In this document: piece by piece, positions 1 to 8,430 of the stretch
How the letters are laid out: the number at the start of each line of letters is the position of its first letter
Numbering within the stretch: position 1 is the stretch's first letter
From: Anaerophilus nitritigenes
GTDB lineage: Bacteria; Bacillota; Clostridia; Peptostreptococcales; Thermotaleaceae
DNA length: 64,000 nt
Assembly: GCF_004138215.1 (NCBI RefSeq)
Contig: NZ_RYYS01000032.1
Span: 62,001-126,000, forward strand
Direction: 5' to 3'
Notes under the pieces: generated by a model
Database searches by the model: none
Told to the model about the DNA's origin: nothing
The model's input: the letters and a program-made list of their open reading frames with translations, nothing else
Made by a program: the position numbers and the translations under genes

Positions 1-303
1 AATTCATTTGACTGTTCAGGATTTACATCTTATGTATATAGACAAATAGGAGTTCCAATAAATAGAGATTCAAGAAGTCAATCTATTCAAGGAACAAAGG
101 TATCAAAAGATGAGCTTAAAAAAGGAGATTTAGTATTTTTTGATACATCAGATAATGGTAGTATCAATCATGTAGGAATCTATATAGGAAATGGAAATTT
201 CATCCATTCATCATCTGGAAAAGCAGGATCTGTAACTATATCTGCTTTAAATGAAGCCTTTTATAAAAATAGATACATAACAGCTAGAAGAATTTTAGAC
301 TAA
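1..303 (+). CDS. NlpC/P60 family cell-wall hydrolase, C-terminal part (5' end outside window)
   Basis: The window opens inside an open frame of 100 codons ending at TAA 301-303. The visible part is an NlpC/P60 domain: the nucleophile Cys lies in DCSG near the left edge, and the catalytic His in NHVGIYIGNG about 50 residues later, followed by the typical FIHSS. These enzymes are papain-like endopeptidases that cut the gamma-D-Glu to diaminopimelate (or Lys) bond of peptidoglycan stem peptides outside the membrane. Signal peptide and any SH3 or LysM repeats would lie upstream. A strong terminator follows directly. The neighbour on the other strand is also a wall hydrolase. The family call is secure; the exact enzyme is not. 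Confidence 0.88.
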   Translation, partial: NSFDCSGFTSYVYRQIGVPINRDSRSQSIQGTKVSKDELKKGDLVFFDTSDNGSINHVGIYIGNGNFIHSSSGKAGSVTISALNEAFYKNRYITARRILD

Positions 304-304
304 A

Positions 305-336
305 AAAAATCCTACTTATTTAAGTAGGATTTTTTA
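305..336. terminator. Bidirectional intrinsic terminator
   Basis: An 11-bp perfect inverted repeat (arms 308-318 and 321-331) with a TT loop is flanked by an A-tract on the left and a T-tract on the right. It can end both the NlpC/P60 transcript (+) and the converging lytic transglycosylase transcript (-). Confidence 0.85.
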
Positions 337-362
337 TTAGTTTATATAAACTTCTAATTCGT

Positions 363-917
363 TTATTTGTATATATTTTTAAGACTTAAAACTTTTTTGA
401 CGTAATTTTGTGTCTCGTTAAATGGTGGGATACCATTATATTTTTCTACATTAGAAGGACCAGCATTGTATGCAGCTAAAGCAAGCGTTGTATTTCCATT
501 ATATCTATCTAAAAGATTCTTAAGATATTTAGCTCCTCCATGTATATTTTGTACAGGATCCCACGGATTAGAAACGCCAAGTCCTTTTGCAGTATCAGGC
601 ATAAGTTGCATAAGTCCTTGTGCACCTGCATGGGATTTAGCATATGGATTAAAAGATGATTCAGCATGAATAACTGCTTTGATTAAACTAGAATCTATAT
701 TATATTTTTTTGCTACTGTGTCTATAATTGTTTCGTATTTTTCGTGATCGATTTTTGAACTTTCTTTTTCTATTTCTTGATTGAATAGGATATCAAAATC
801 ATTAAAAGAATGATTCTGAGTAATATGATTACGGCTTAAAGTAACACCAGATGGCAATCGACTTTGTACCTCACTCAATTTTTGATTCCATATAGATTGT
901 ACAGAATTAATTTTCAT
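363..917 (-). CDS. Lytic transglycosylase, SLT domain, without visible signal peptide
   Basis: The 184-aa product carries a C-terminal SLT (soluble lytic transglycosylase/GEWL-like) domain from about residue 65. The catalytic Glu is in HAESSFNP, followed by [10 protein letters not shown] and ALAAYNAGP, the three diagnostic motifs. It would cleave the MurNAc-GlcNAc bond with formation of 1,6-anhydroMurNAc. I chose ATG 917 because AAGGAG lies at the right distance upstream; the longer frame to 938 has no such site. The N-terminus is polar and has no hydrophobic segment, so Sec export is not obvious. Flagellar type III export is a possible route, but that is inference. A sigma-D-like promoter lies upstream at 961-988. 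Confidence 0.88.
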   Translation of the reverse strand: MKINSVQSIWNQKLSEVQSRLPSGVTLSRNHITQNHSFNDFDILFNQEIEKESSKIDHEKYETIIDTVAKKYNIDSSLIKAVIHAESSFNPYAKSHAGAQGLMQLMPDTAKGLGVSNPWDPVQNIHGGAKYLKNLLDRYNGNTTLALAAYNAGPSNVEKYNGIPPFNETQNYVKKVLSLKNIYK

Positions 918-960
918 GATAAAGACTCCTTTTAACACGACTATGATTTCTTTATATTAT

Positions 961-988
961 ATATCGGATATTTTGTAAAATATATTTA
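961..988 (-). promoter_or_regulatory. Candidate sigma-D (sigma-28) flagellar-type promoter of the SLT gene
   Basis: Read on the - strand, CTAAA is followed by TCCGATAT, with 16 bases between TAAA and the 8-mer. The Bacillus sigma-D consensus is TAAA-N15-GCCGATAT, so the -10 matches at 7 of 8 positions and the spacer is one base long. A TATAAT overlaps just downstream (plus-strand 956-961), so a sigma-A promoter is also possible. The coding start is about 45 bases downstream. Confidence 0.5.
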
Positions 989-1111
989 GAAAAAGATGAA
1001 AAAATTATAGATTAATATAAAAAGGATAAGAATTGTTTTTATATACAAAAGGAAAATACAATAGATATGTAGAAAATAGAATGCATAAGATTGTTAAAAG
1101 GGGAGTGGGAA

Positions 1112-1960
1112 ATGAGATTAAAAAGAAATAGAATAAGAAAAGAAAGTGAAGGAAAAAAAATAGGGATTATTTTTTTGTTAGGGATATTAATTTTTTTATC
1201 TGTTGGATGTGGTTTTTTATTAACTCAACATATTATCATACCTTCTTTTTTAAATCATCAGATAGAACAAAAAAATATAGTTAAACAAGAAGAACGAAAA
1301 AAAACACAAGAAAAAAAAGAAAATGAACAATCTCGTATAGATACTAAAAACACATTAAGCTTAAATGGGTTGGATATGTTTAGTATTCAAATAGGGAGTT
1401 TTTCTACAAGTGAAAATGCACAAAATATGGTAGATAACTTATATGAAAGAAAAATACCTGCATTCATAGTGGACGAAAATGGATACAAAGTAATTACAGC
1501 AGTAATGCTAGATCGAAATAGTGCAGATGTTTTTATGAAAACGATCAAATCAGAGTATGAAGAAGCTTTTGTATTGAGTAAAAGGATACCTGATAAAATG
1601 ATTCAGTATCATAATGAAGATGAAAAATATATACATATTTTTAAAGATGAAAATAAAAAATTTATAGAAATATTAAAAACAATTGGAAAAAAAATACAAC
1701 AAGAAAAAAATCTAGGGAATATACAATCTTTTCAAGTAGATATAGATGCTTTAAATGAAATAGAAAAGAAAGTAAACCAACATCAAACTTCTCAAGATTT
1801 AAAAACTGTTCAAAATGAATGGATAAACATTTTAAAAGATTTTTCAAAAGAGTTAACAACAGCGTTGAAAAATCAAGAAAATCCATTATTTGAGATAGAA
1901 AATATTTTCATAAAGAAAGTATACCAATATTCAAAGTTTATGACGAACAATGAGCATTAA
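1112..1960 (+). CDS. SPOR-domain membrane protein
   Basis: A 282-aa protein with a short basic N-terminus, one membrane segment at roughly residues 18-45, a charged low-complexity linker, then a SPOR-type domain starting at FSIQIGSFS (about residues 90-150). The C-terminal 130 residues are Lys/Glu-rich and look helical. SPOR domains bind denuded glycan strands at septa or during sporulation, which would place it outside the membrane. ATG 1112 is preceded by AAAAGGGGAG and was preferred over the in-frame TTG at 1091. The gene stands alone between the divergent SLT gene and rnf. Its role in division or sporulation is inference. Confidence 0.72.
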   Translation: MRLKRNRIRKESEGKKIGIIFLLGILIFLSVGCGFLLTQHIIIPSFLNHQIEQKNIVKQEERKKTQEKKENEQSRIDTKNTLSLNGLDMFSIQIGSFSTSENAQNMVDNLYERKIPAFIVDENGYKVITAVMLDRNSADVFMKTIKSEYEEAFVLSKRIPDKMIQYHNEDEKYIHIFKDENKKFIEILKTIGKKIQQEKNLGNIQSFQVDIDALNEIEKKVNQHQTSQDLKTVQNEWINILKDFSKELTTALKNQENPLFEIENIFIKKVYQYSKFMTNNEH

Positions 1961-2040
1961 AATAAATTGTAAGCAAAAATATTTCAAAAGAACAATAGAA
2001 AAAGAATAAAAATATCAATAAATTTAAATCTTAATTATAT

Positions 2041-2055
2041 TTTGTAAATTACAAA
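2041..2055. promoter_or_regulatory. Perfect 7-1-7 palindrome upstream of the rnf promoter
   Basis: TTTGTAA-A-TTACAAA is a perfect inverted repeat 25 bases upstream of the rnf -35 box. Its 7-1-7 geometry resembles Fur/PerR-type boxes, but the bases do not match those consensuses. It could be an activator or repressor site; the regulator is unknown. Confidence 0.35.
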
Positions 2056-2079
2056 TAAAGACATGAATTCTAAGCTTCA

Positions 2080-2108
2080 TTGACTTTTTTAGATAGAAAA
2101 GTTAATAT
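2080..2108 (+). promoter_or_regulatory. Sigma-A promoter of the rnf operon
   Basis: TTGACT (2080-2085), a 17-base spacer, and TAATAT (2103-2108) make a near-consensus housekeeping promoter. The predicted start near 2115 falls inside the palindrome at 2113-2124 and gives an untranslated leader of about 70 bases before rnfC. Confidence 0.7.
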
Positions 2109-2112
2109 ATAA

Positions 2113-2124
2113 TTAGCATGCTAA
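2113..2124. promoter_or_regulatory. Palindrome at the predicted rnf transcription start (candidate operator)
   Basis: TTAGCATGCTAA is a perfect 12-base palindrome starting five bases after the -10 box. A dimeric protein bound there would block promoter escape, the classic place for a repressor. No family was recognised from the half-site. Confidence 0.4.
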
Positions 2125-2187
2125 ATCATTATTGCCTGTGGTTATAAATGTTTAAAATTAATTTTATAAAATAAGGGGTGAACATAA

Positions 2188-3510
2188 ATGAATCTTTTAT
2201 CCTTCAGAGGAGGGGTACATCCTCCTCACTACAAGGAAGCAACAGAAAAAATCAAGGTAGAAAAAGCAAAAGAACCAACTCGTGTAGCAATCCCGCTGCA
2301 ACAACATATAGGAGCTCCTTGTGAAGCTTTAGTAAAGGTTGGAGACAAAGTCAAAGTAGGGCAAAAAATAGGAGAAGCAAAAGCTTTTGTTTCTGCACCA
2401 ATTCACAGTAGTATATCAGGTCAAGTAAAACAAATTACAAAAATGCTTACACCCACAGGAGAAGCTCAGTGTATTGTAATTGAATCTGATGGTTTGAATG
2501 AAGTTCATGAAAGCATTATATCCAAAGGAGATATTAATACCTTATCTGGAAAAGAAATTTTAGAGATTATTAAAGAATCAGGTATTGTAGGGATGGGAGG
2601 AGCAGCTTTCCCAACTCATGTAAAATTATCTCCACCACCGGATAAAAAAATTGATACAATTATTTTAAATGGTGCAGAATGTGAACCATATTTAACAGCT
2701 GACCATAGATTGATGTTAGAAAATCCGCAAAGTATTATTTACGGCTTAAAAGCAATGATGAAAGCGACAAATGTTTCTAAAGCATATATAGGTATAGAAG
2801 ATAATAAACCTGATGCTATAGAAAGTATGAAAAATGCAGCAAAAGATGAAACATCTATTGAGGTTGTTGGTCTTAGAACAAAATATCCTCAAGGAGCTGA
2901 AAAACAATTAATTTATGCCTGTACACAAAGAGAAATTCCATCTGGAGGACTTCCAATGGATGCTGGAGTTATTGTAAATAACGTAGGAACTGCATCAGCA
3001 GTTGCTGATGCAATCCAAACTGGAATGCCTTTGATCCAAAGAATTGCAACAATTACAGGAAAAGGTATTAAAGAGCCTAAAAACTTATTAATAAAAATAG
3101 GTACACCTTTTAAAGAAATTGTTGAACAATGTGGAGGATACAATGGAACTGTAGGAAAATTAATCATGGGAGGACCTATGATGGGCCTTGCACAGCATAC
3201 AGATGAAATTCCTGCAATAAAAGGAACATCTGGTATATTAGTATTTAGTCCAGAGGAGGCAAGACTTCCTGAACCTACATCATGTATTAAATGTGGAAAG
3301 TGTGTCGATATTTGTCCAGCTTTCTTACAACCATTATATATAAGTGCTTATTCTCTAAAAGATATGCATGATACAGCTGAGAAATATAGAGCGCTTGATT
3401 GTATAGAATGTGGTTCTTGTTCATTTATTTGTCCATCAAAGAGACCGCTACTTCAATCGATTCGCGTAGCTAAACGAGAAATTGTAGCCAAAAAGAAAAA
3501 GAGTAAGTAA
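2188..3510 (+). CDS. rnfC: Rnf complex subunit RnfC
   Basis: RnfC (440 aa) is the peripheral NADH-side subunit of the ferredoxin:NAD+ oxidoreductase, which couples electron transfer from reduced ferredoxin to NAD+ with Na+ or H+ export. Visible features are an N-terminal lipoyl-like region, the glycine-rich GMGGAAFPTHVK stretch (about residues 134-145) of the nucleotide/FMN-binding fold, and two 4Fe-4S motifs, CIKCGKCVDICP (from residue 366) and CIECGSCSFICP (from residue 405). ATG 2188 follows AAGGGGTG. It is the first gene of rnfCDGEAB, the usual clostridial order. Confidence 0.97.
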   Translation: MNLLSFRGGVHPPHYKEATEKIKVEKAKEPTRVAIPLQQHIGAPCEALVKVGDKVKVGQKIGEAKAFVSAPIHSSISGQVKQITKMLTPTGEAQCIVIESDGLNEVHESIISKGDINTLSGKEILEIIKESGIVGMGGAAFPTHVKLSPPPDKKIDTIILNGAECEPYLTADHRLMLENPQSIIYGLKAMMKATNVSKAYIGIEDNKPDAIESMKNAAKDETSIEVVGLRTKYPQGAEKQLIYACTQREIPSGGLPMDAGVIVNNVGTASAVADAIQTGMPLIQRIATITGKGIKEPKNLLIKIGTPFKEIVEQCGGYNGTVGKLIMGGPMMGLAQHTDEIPAIKGTSGILVFSPEEARLPEPTSCIKCGKCVDICPAFLQPLYISAYSLKDMHDTAEKYRALDCIECGSCSFICPSKRPLLQSIRVAKREIVAKKKKSK

Positions 3511-3527
3511 TGGGAGGGAATAGGAAT

Positions 3528-4463
3528 ATGGAGAATCGACTTATTGTATCTTCATCTCCTCATATAAGATCTAATGAGACTACAAGTAAGATTATGAGAG
3601 ATGTTGTCATCGCACTATTACCTGCAACGTTAGCAGGTGTATACTTTTTTAGAATGGGAGCAGTAAAAGTGATTTTAGCAGCTGTGATTGCAGCTGTATT
3701 AACAGAAGCTTTCATACAAAAAATTTGTAATAAACCAGTTACAATAAATGATTATAGTGCTGTTGTAACTGGCTTATTATTAGCGTTTAATATTCCGGCA
3801 AGTGCGCCTTGGTGGCTTCCGGTAATAGGTTCGATATTTGCTATAGCTATTGTAAAGCAAGTATTCGGAGGATTAGGACATAATTTTATGAATCCAGCAC
3901 TAGCTGCTCGTGCTATGTTACTTGCTTCTTGGCCAGTACAAATGACAGCGTGGGTAAAGCCAGGAGCTGATGCTGTAAGTACAGCAACTCCATTAGCAAT
4001 TTTAGGAGGAGAAGCAACAGAATCATTACCATCATTAGCAGATTTAATAATTGGAAATGTTGGTGGATGTATTGGAGAAACTTCTGCTATTTTACTTATA
4101 CTTGGAGGAATTTATCTTGTATATAGAGGTGTTATTGCACCTAAAATTCCAGTTGTGTATATTGTAACAGTAGCAGTACTTACTTTTATTTTTGGAGGAT
4201 TTGATGCACAATTTATGGTTTATCAAATCTTTGCAGGAGGATTAATGTTAGGAGCAATTTATATGGCAACAGATTATGCTTCATCTCCTGTAACACCAAA
4301 AGGTCAAATGATCTTTGCATTAGGATGTGGGGTGCTAACAAGTGTTATAAGAATATATGGAGGATATCCAGAAGGTGTATCTTACTCTATTCTTTTAATG
4401 AACGTAGCTGCACCACTTATTGACAAATATACAAGCCCTAGAGTATTTGGGGAGGTGAAATAA
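3528..4463 (+). CDS. rnfD: Rnf complex subunit RnfD, flavinylated membrane protein
   Basis: RnfD (311 aa) is a polytopic membrane subunit with about eight to ten hydrophobic segments. The motif DAVSTATPLA contains the Thr that in this family receives FMN through a phosphoester bond made by ApbE; an apbE gene lies in this window at 18620. ATG 3528 was chosen because GGGAGGGAATAGGA precedes it; the in-frame ATG that overlaps the rnfC stop would add six residues and lacks a site. The rnfG start follows the stop without a gap. Confidence 0.96.
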   Translation: MENRLIVSSSPHIRSNETTSKIMRDVVIALLPATLAGVYFFRMGAVKVILAAVIAAVLTEAFIQKICNKPVTINDYSAVVTGLLLAFNIPASAPWWLPVIGSIFAIAIVKQVFGGLGHNFMNPALAARAMLLASWPVQMTAWVKPGADAVSTATPLAILGGEATESLPSLADLIIGNVGGCIGETSAILLILGGIYLVYRGVIAPKIPVVYIVTVAVLTFIFGGFDAQFMVYQIFAGGLMLGAIYMATDYASSPVTPKGQMIFALGCGVLTSVIRIYGGYPEGVSYSILLMNVAAPLIDKYTSPRVFGEVK

Positions 4464-5024
4464 ATGAAAGAAATTATGAAATTAGGAATTATTTTATTAA
4501 TCATTACTGTGGTGGCTTCTGTAGTATTAACTTATACAAATGAAATTACAAAAGAGCCTATTGCACAACAAACTTTACAAGCAAATATTTTAGCTCGTCA
4601 AACAGTTTTATCAGATGCTACTGATTTTGAGGAAGTGGATCAGAGTGAATTTGAAGGATATGAAAATATTATTGAAGTATATAAAGGAATGAAAGACGGA
4701 GAAGTAGTAGGATATACTGTAAAAACCAATCCAAAAGGATATGGTGGGGAAGTAGAAGTAATGGTAGGAATTACAGGTGATAGTGTAATTAGTGGAGTAA
4801 ATATAGGAAACCATCAAGAAACACCAGGGCTTGGAGCAAAAGCAGATGGAGAATTTAAAGATCAATATAAAGAAAAAAGTGTAGAAAACGAATTAAAAGT
4901 GATTAAAGCAGGAGCACCTAAAGATAACGAAGTGATGGCAATTTCAGGAGCTACTATTACATCAAAAGCAGTCAACACAGGTGTAAATAGTGCCATTAAA
5001 TTATTTAATGAAAAATTAAAGTAG
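4464..5024 (+). CDS. rnfG: Rnf complex subunit RnfG, flavinylated electron carrier
   Basis: RnfG (186 aa) has one N-terminal membrane anchor (about residues 6-24) and an extracytoplasmic FMN-binding domain. The ApbE flavinylation motif appears as SGATITSKAV near the C-terminus, with the modified Thr in SGAT. Upstream, NHQETPGLGAK is the other conserved part of the FMN-bind fold. It passes electrons between RnfD and the rest of the membrane complex. The start codon directly abuts the rnfD stop, and GGAGGTGAAATAA lies inside the rnfD end, so the two are probably translationally coupled. Confidence 0.96.
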   Translation: MKEIMKLGIILLIITVVASVVLTYTNEITKEPIAQQTLQANILARQTVLSDATDFEEVDQSEFEGYENIIEVYKGMKDGEVVGYTVKTNPKGYGGEVEVMVGITGDSVISGVNIGNHQETPGLGAKADGEFKDQYKEKSVENELKVIKAGAPKDNEVMAISGATITSKAVNTGVNSAIKLFNEKLK

Positions 5025-5040
5025 TTTTGGAGGTGACGAT

Positions 5041-5643
5041 ATGAATTTAGGAAAAATATTTATGGCGGGGATTTTATTTGAAAATCCAATTTTTATACAA
5101 ATGCTAGGAATGTGCCCAACACTAGCGGTTACCACTTCAGCTGAAAATGGTTTAGGAATGGGACTTGCCACAACAGCTGTATTATTAGGATCAAATACAG
5201 TAATTTCATTGCTTAAAAAGGTTATACCTAGTAAAATTCGTATACCAGCATTTGTTGTTGTTATTGCAACCTTTGTTACAGTAGTAGGTTTGATGCTAAA
5301 AGCATTTTTACCAGCATTAGATGCACAATTAGGATTATTTATTCCATTAATCGTTGTAAACTGTGTAATCTTAGGAAGAGCAGAGGCTTTTGCTTCTAAA
5401 AACTCTGTAATAGCTTCATCGATAGATGGTATTGGTATGGGACTTGGATTTACTATATCCCTTACTATTTTAGGAAGTGTAAGAGAAATATTAGGAGCAG
5501 GTGCTATATTTGGACACTCTATATTTGGAGCTTCTTATCAACCAGCTTTAATTATGATTCTTCCTCCTGGTGCATTTCTTGCTTTAGCTTTACTACTTGT
5601 TCTTTTAAGATTTATTCAATCTAAGAAAACAACTCAAAATTAA
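5041..5643 (+). CDS. rnfE: Rnf complex subunit RnfE
   Basis: RnfE (200 aa) is a small integral membrane subunit, a paralogue of RnfA, with six hydrophobic segments. The signature [16 protein letters not shown] near residue 20 carries the conserved Cys, matched by [16 protein letters not shown] around residue 105; in RnfA/RnfE (and NqrD/E) these paired cysteines hold an intramembrane iron-sulphur centre. GGAGGTGA lies upstream of ATG 5041. It sits between rnfG and rnfA, separated from each by about 15 bases. Confidence 0.95.
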   Translation: MNLGKIFMAGILFENPIFIQMLGMCPTLAVTTSAENGLGMGLATTAVLLGSNTVISLLKKVIPSKIRIPAFVVVIATFVTVVGLMLKAFLPALDAQLGLFIPLIVVNCVILGRAEAFASKNSVIASSIDGIGMGLGFTISLTILGSVREILGAGAIFGHSIFGASYQPALIMILPPGAFLALALLLVLLRFIQSKKTTQN

Positions 5644-5657
5644 AGGAGGAAAATAAT

Positions 5658-6239
5658 ATGTCTATACAGGGATTATTTGTTATACTCGTAAGTAGTATAC
5701 TTGTAAATAACTTTGTACTTTCAAAATTTTTAGGGATTTGCCCTTTTTTAGGAGTATCTAAACAAGTTGAAACTGCTACAGGAATGGGAATGGCGGTTAC
5801 TTTTGTTATGACGATTGCATCTATTATTACATGGATTATTCAAAAATTTATATTAGTTAATTATGGATTAGAGTTTTTACAAACAATAGCTTTTATATTA
5901 GTTATTGCAGCATTGGTTCAATTTGTAGAGATGGTTATTCAAAAGGTAAGTCCAACTCTATATCAAGCATTGGGAGTATATTTACCCCTGATTACTACAA
6001 ACTGTGCTGTACTTGGGGTTGCAATTTTAAATATTCAATCTGATTATAATTTAATAGAAACTATTGTAAATGCTGTTGGAGCTGCCATTGGATTTTCTCT
6101 TGCAATTATTTTATTTGCAGGAATCAGAGAAAAACTTGAAATTTCAGATGTGCCTGAAATATTTCAAGGATTTCCAATTGCATTAATTACTGCAAGCTTG
6201 ATGTCTATTGCCTTTTTAGGTTTCGCAGGACTTGTATAA
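5658..6239 (+). CDS. rnfA: Rnf complex subunit RnfA
   Basis: RnfA (193 aa) is the second of the paired membrane subunits. It has six predicted membrane helices, [15 protein letters not shown] near the N-terminus and [11 protein letters not shown] in the fourth segment; the two Cys match the intramembrane cluster ligands known for the family. AAAGGAGG precedes ATG 5658. Together with RnfE, RnfD and RnfG it forms the membrane core that moves Na+ or H+. The sequence alone does not tell which ion is used. Confidence 0.96.
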   Translation: MSIQGLFVILVSSILVNNFVLSKFLGICPFLGVSKQVETATGMGMAVTFVMTIASIITWIIQKFILVNYGLEFLQTIAFILVIAALVQFVEMVIQKVSPTLYQALGVYLPLITTNCAVLGVAILNIQSDYNLIETIVNAVGAAIGFSLAIILFAGIREKLEISDVPEIFQGFPIALITASLMSIAFLGFAGLV

Positions 6240-6252
6240 GGAGGGGTAAAAT

Positions 6253-7236
6253 ATGGATATTTCAACATTAGTAGGCCCTGTAGTCAGTTTAGGTGGAATG
6301 GGTTTATTGTTCGGAGCAGGACTTGCATATGCTTCTCAGAAGTTTGCTGTAGAAGTAGATCCAAGAATAACTGCAATTGGAGAAGTACTTCCAGGAGCAA
6401 ATTGTGGAGGATGTGGATACCCAGGATGTGGAGGACTTGCAAGTGCTATCGTTGAAGGAAAAGCACCAGTAAGTGCTTGTCCTGTGGGAGGAAGCGAATG
6501 TGCTGCTAAAATTGCAGAAATTATGGGAGTATCTGCAGGAGATAATGTAAAACAAGTTGCTAGAGTGATTTGCAATGGCACTCATGAAAATTGCAAGGAA
6601 AAATTTGACTACTCAGGAATTCAGGACTGTAAGGCAGCTGCAATGGTGAGCGGTGGAAGTAAAAGCTGTGCTTATGGATGTTTAGGACTAGGAACGTGTG
6701 TAAATGTATGTCCTTTTGATGCCATTCACATTACAAAAGATGGTGTTGCAAAGGTGGATCCAGAAAAATGTACTTCATGTGGAAAATGTATAGAAGCATG
6801 CCCTAAAAGTGTCATTGATTTAGTACCGTATGAACAAAATGTAGTTGTAGATTGCAACAACAAAGAGAGAGGTAAAACAGTAAAAGACAATTGTTCTGTA
6901 GGATGTATTGGTTGTCAGCTTTGTGTAAGATCTTGTCCATTCGAAGCGATTACATTTGAAAATAATCTTGCAAAAATTGATTATTCAAAATGTAAAAATT
7001 GTATGATTTGTGCTGAAAAATGTCCAACAGGAGCTATTTATGCAAACTTTGAACAAAGAAAAAAAGCTGAAATTATTGCTGAGAATTGTATAGGATGTAC
7101 TATTTGTGCAAAACAATGTCCAGTAGATGCGATTGAAGGAGAATTAAAGAAGGTTCATAAAGTATTAGAAGATAAATGTATTGGTTGTGGTGCCTGTGCA
7201 GCCAAGTGTCCTAAAAAAACAATTGTTATGAAATAA
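6253..7236 (+). CDS. rnfB: Rnf complex subunit RnfB, long ferredoxin-like form
   Basis: RnfB (327 aa) is the ferredoxin-accepting subunit. An N-terminal membrane anchor (about residues 5-27) is followed by the Fe-S domain NCGGCGYPGCGGL near residue 50, then a Cys-rich C-terminal half with six ferredoxin-type motifs (the last five are CTSCGKC, CIGCQLC, CKNCMIC, CIGCTIC and CIGCGAC, each followed by CP). Proteobacterial RnfB is about 190 aa with fewer clusters; this longer form is typical of Clostridia and acetogens. It is the last rnf gene, and a terminator follows within ten bases. Confidence 0.96.
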   Translation: MDISTLVGPVVSLGGMGLLFGAGLAYASQKFAVEVDPRITAIGEVLPGANCGGCGYPGCGGLASAIVEGKAPVSACPVGGSECAAKIAEIMGVSAGDNVKQVARVICNGTHENCKEKFDYSGIQDCKAAAMVSGGSKSCAYGCLGLGTCVNVCPFDAIHITKDGVAKVDPEKCTSCGKCIEACPKSVIDLVPYEQNVVVDCNNKERGKTVKDNCSVGCIGCQLCVRSCPFEAITFENNLAKIDYSKCKNCMICAEKCPTGAIYANFEQRKKAEIIAENCIGCTICAKQCPVDAIEGELKKVHKVLEDKCIGCGACAAKCPKKTIVMK

Positions 7237-7237
7237 A

Positions 7238-7266
7238 AAAGTATGCCTTTTGGCATACTTTTTTTA
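7238..7266 (+). terminator. Intrinsic terminator of the rnf operon
   Basis: AAAGTATGCC and GGCATACTTT form a 10-bp stem with a TTTT loop, followed by a T-run, directly after the rnfB stop. Confidence 0.88.
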
Positions 7267-7462
7267 TGTATATGAACAAAAAAATTATCTTTATATACAA
7301 GGAAGATTTTGTGTTTTTTCAATCTACATTTGCTACTTGTAAAGAAGATATCAAAATGTTAAACTTAAACTATATTCAATAATGGATCAATCTGTGTAAA
7401 ATCATGTAAAATTATAATATAAATATGTAAACTCTAAAATGTAGATAGCGAGAGTTGATAAA

Positions 7463-7840
7463 ATGACAAGATGGGATAGAATATTAATAATATTAGTTAT
7501 TTTTTTTGCCATCATAGGAATAATATTGGTTAAATCTATAAGTTTTAATGAAGGTCAGTTATATGTAGTCGTTGAAGTAGATGGAAAAGAATATAAAAAA
7601 ATTGCACTAGATCCTAATGGAGAAACACAAACATTTCATATCCATACACCTTATGGAAACAGCAAGGTTGAAGTAGATCAACAGGGAGCAAAATTTATAG
7701 AGTCTGATTGCAAGGATCAATTATGTATAAAAATGGGAAAAATTACAAAACCTAATCAAACAACTATTTGTTTACCCAATAGAATATCTATCAAGTTAAT
7801 ATCTAAAAAGGAACCAGAAATAGATGGAATTAGTTATTAA
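7463..7840 (+). CDS. NusG domain II-containing membrane-anchored protein
   Basis: A 125-aa protein with one N-terminal membrane helix (residues 7-26) and a small beta-rich domain of the NusG_II family (PF07009 type). It has a conserved Cys pair in SDCKDQLCIK and a third Cys in TTICLPNR. Despite the name, nothing suggests a transcription role; the domain faces outward. In many Firmicutes this gene pairs with a Gx transporter/heptaprenyl diphosphate synthase component I gene and lies near rnf or apbE, as here. The molecular function is not established. The start has only a modest GAGAG site. Confidence 0.8.
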   Translation: MTRWDRILIILVIFFAIIGIILVKSISFNEGQLYVVVEVDGKEYKKIALDPNGETQTFHIHTPYGNSKVEVDQQGAKFIESDCKDQLCIKMGKITKPNQTTICLPNRISIKLISKKEPEIDGISY

Positions 7841-7855
7841 GGAAAGGATTTTACC

Positions 7856-8386
7856 ATGAAGACAAAAAAGCTGGTATATTTGTCACTGATTACGACTATT
7901 GGAACCGCTTTAAATATTTTAGAATCTTTTATTCCACTTCCTATTTCAGGAGTTCCTGGAGCGAAACTTGGACTTGCAAATATTGTAAATCTAGTGGCTT
8001 TGGTTGTATTTGGTCTAAAGTATGGACTGATTGTAGGAATACTACGAAGTATTTTAGCGACATTAGGAACAGGTGCGGTGACAGGGCTTTTTTATAGCTT
8101 ATCAGGAGCTATTGTAAGTACAATAGTTATGTGGATTGTTTATAATTTTTTTTCTAAAAAATTTAGTTTAATTGGTGTAAGTATTTTTGGAGCATTAGCT
8201 CATAATATAGCACAACTTAGTGTAGCAAGTGTGATGATTCATAATGTACTCATATTTACATATTTACCACTTATGATGCTTATGAGTTTATTTACTGGAT
8301 ATTTTATAGGTCTTAGTTCTAACTATATTTCAAATCATTTAAAAAATATTTTGGGAAATAATAACTATGAAACAAAAGAAATGTAG
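7856..8386 (+). CDS. Gx transporter family protein (heptaprenyl diphosphate synthase component I-like)
   Basis: A 176-aa polytopic membrane protein with about five hydrophobic segments. The N-terminal stretch LESFIPLPISGVPGAKLGLAN is characteristic of the PF07456 family, which resembles small-solute S-components of ECF transporters. The older name, heptaprenyl diphosphate synthase component I, rests on weak evidence, so a transport role is the safer reading. It lies 15 bases after the NusG_II gene and is probably co-transcribed with it; AAGGAAAGGA precedes ATG 7856. The substrate is unknown. Confidence 0.78.
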   Translation: MKTKKLVYLSLITTIGTALNILESFIPLPISGVPGAKLGLANIVNLVALVVFGLKYGLIVGILRSILATLGTGAVTGLFYSLSGAIVSTIVMWIVYNFFSKKFSLIGVSIFGALAHNIAQLSVASVMIHNVLIFTYLPLMMLMSLFTGYFIGLSSNYISNHLKNILGNNNYETKEM

Positions 8387-8430
8387 GTTTTATTGCTTAT
8401 TTTTCATAGAAGAGATTGTAGGTGAAAAGA

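Noticed and set aside
466-669. 67-codon + strand ORF
   Set aside because: Antisense to the SLT-domain gene, whose motifs are clear; no ribosome site.
2041-2055. Rex or Fur/PerR operator reading of the rnf upstream palindrome
   Set aside because: Half-sites and spacing do not match those consensuses; kept only as an unassigned palindrome.
6304-6585. Two long - strand ORFs inside rnfB
   Set aside because: Shadow frames opposite the Gly/Cys-rich codons of rnfB; low-complexity Ser/Cys products.
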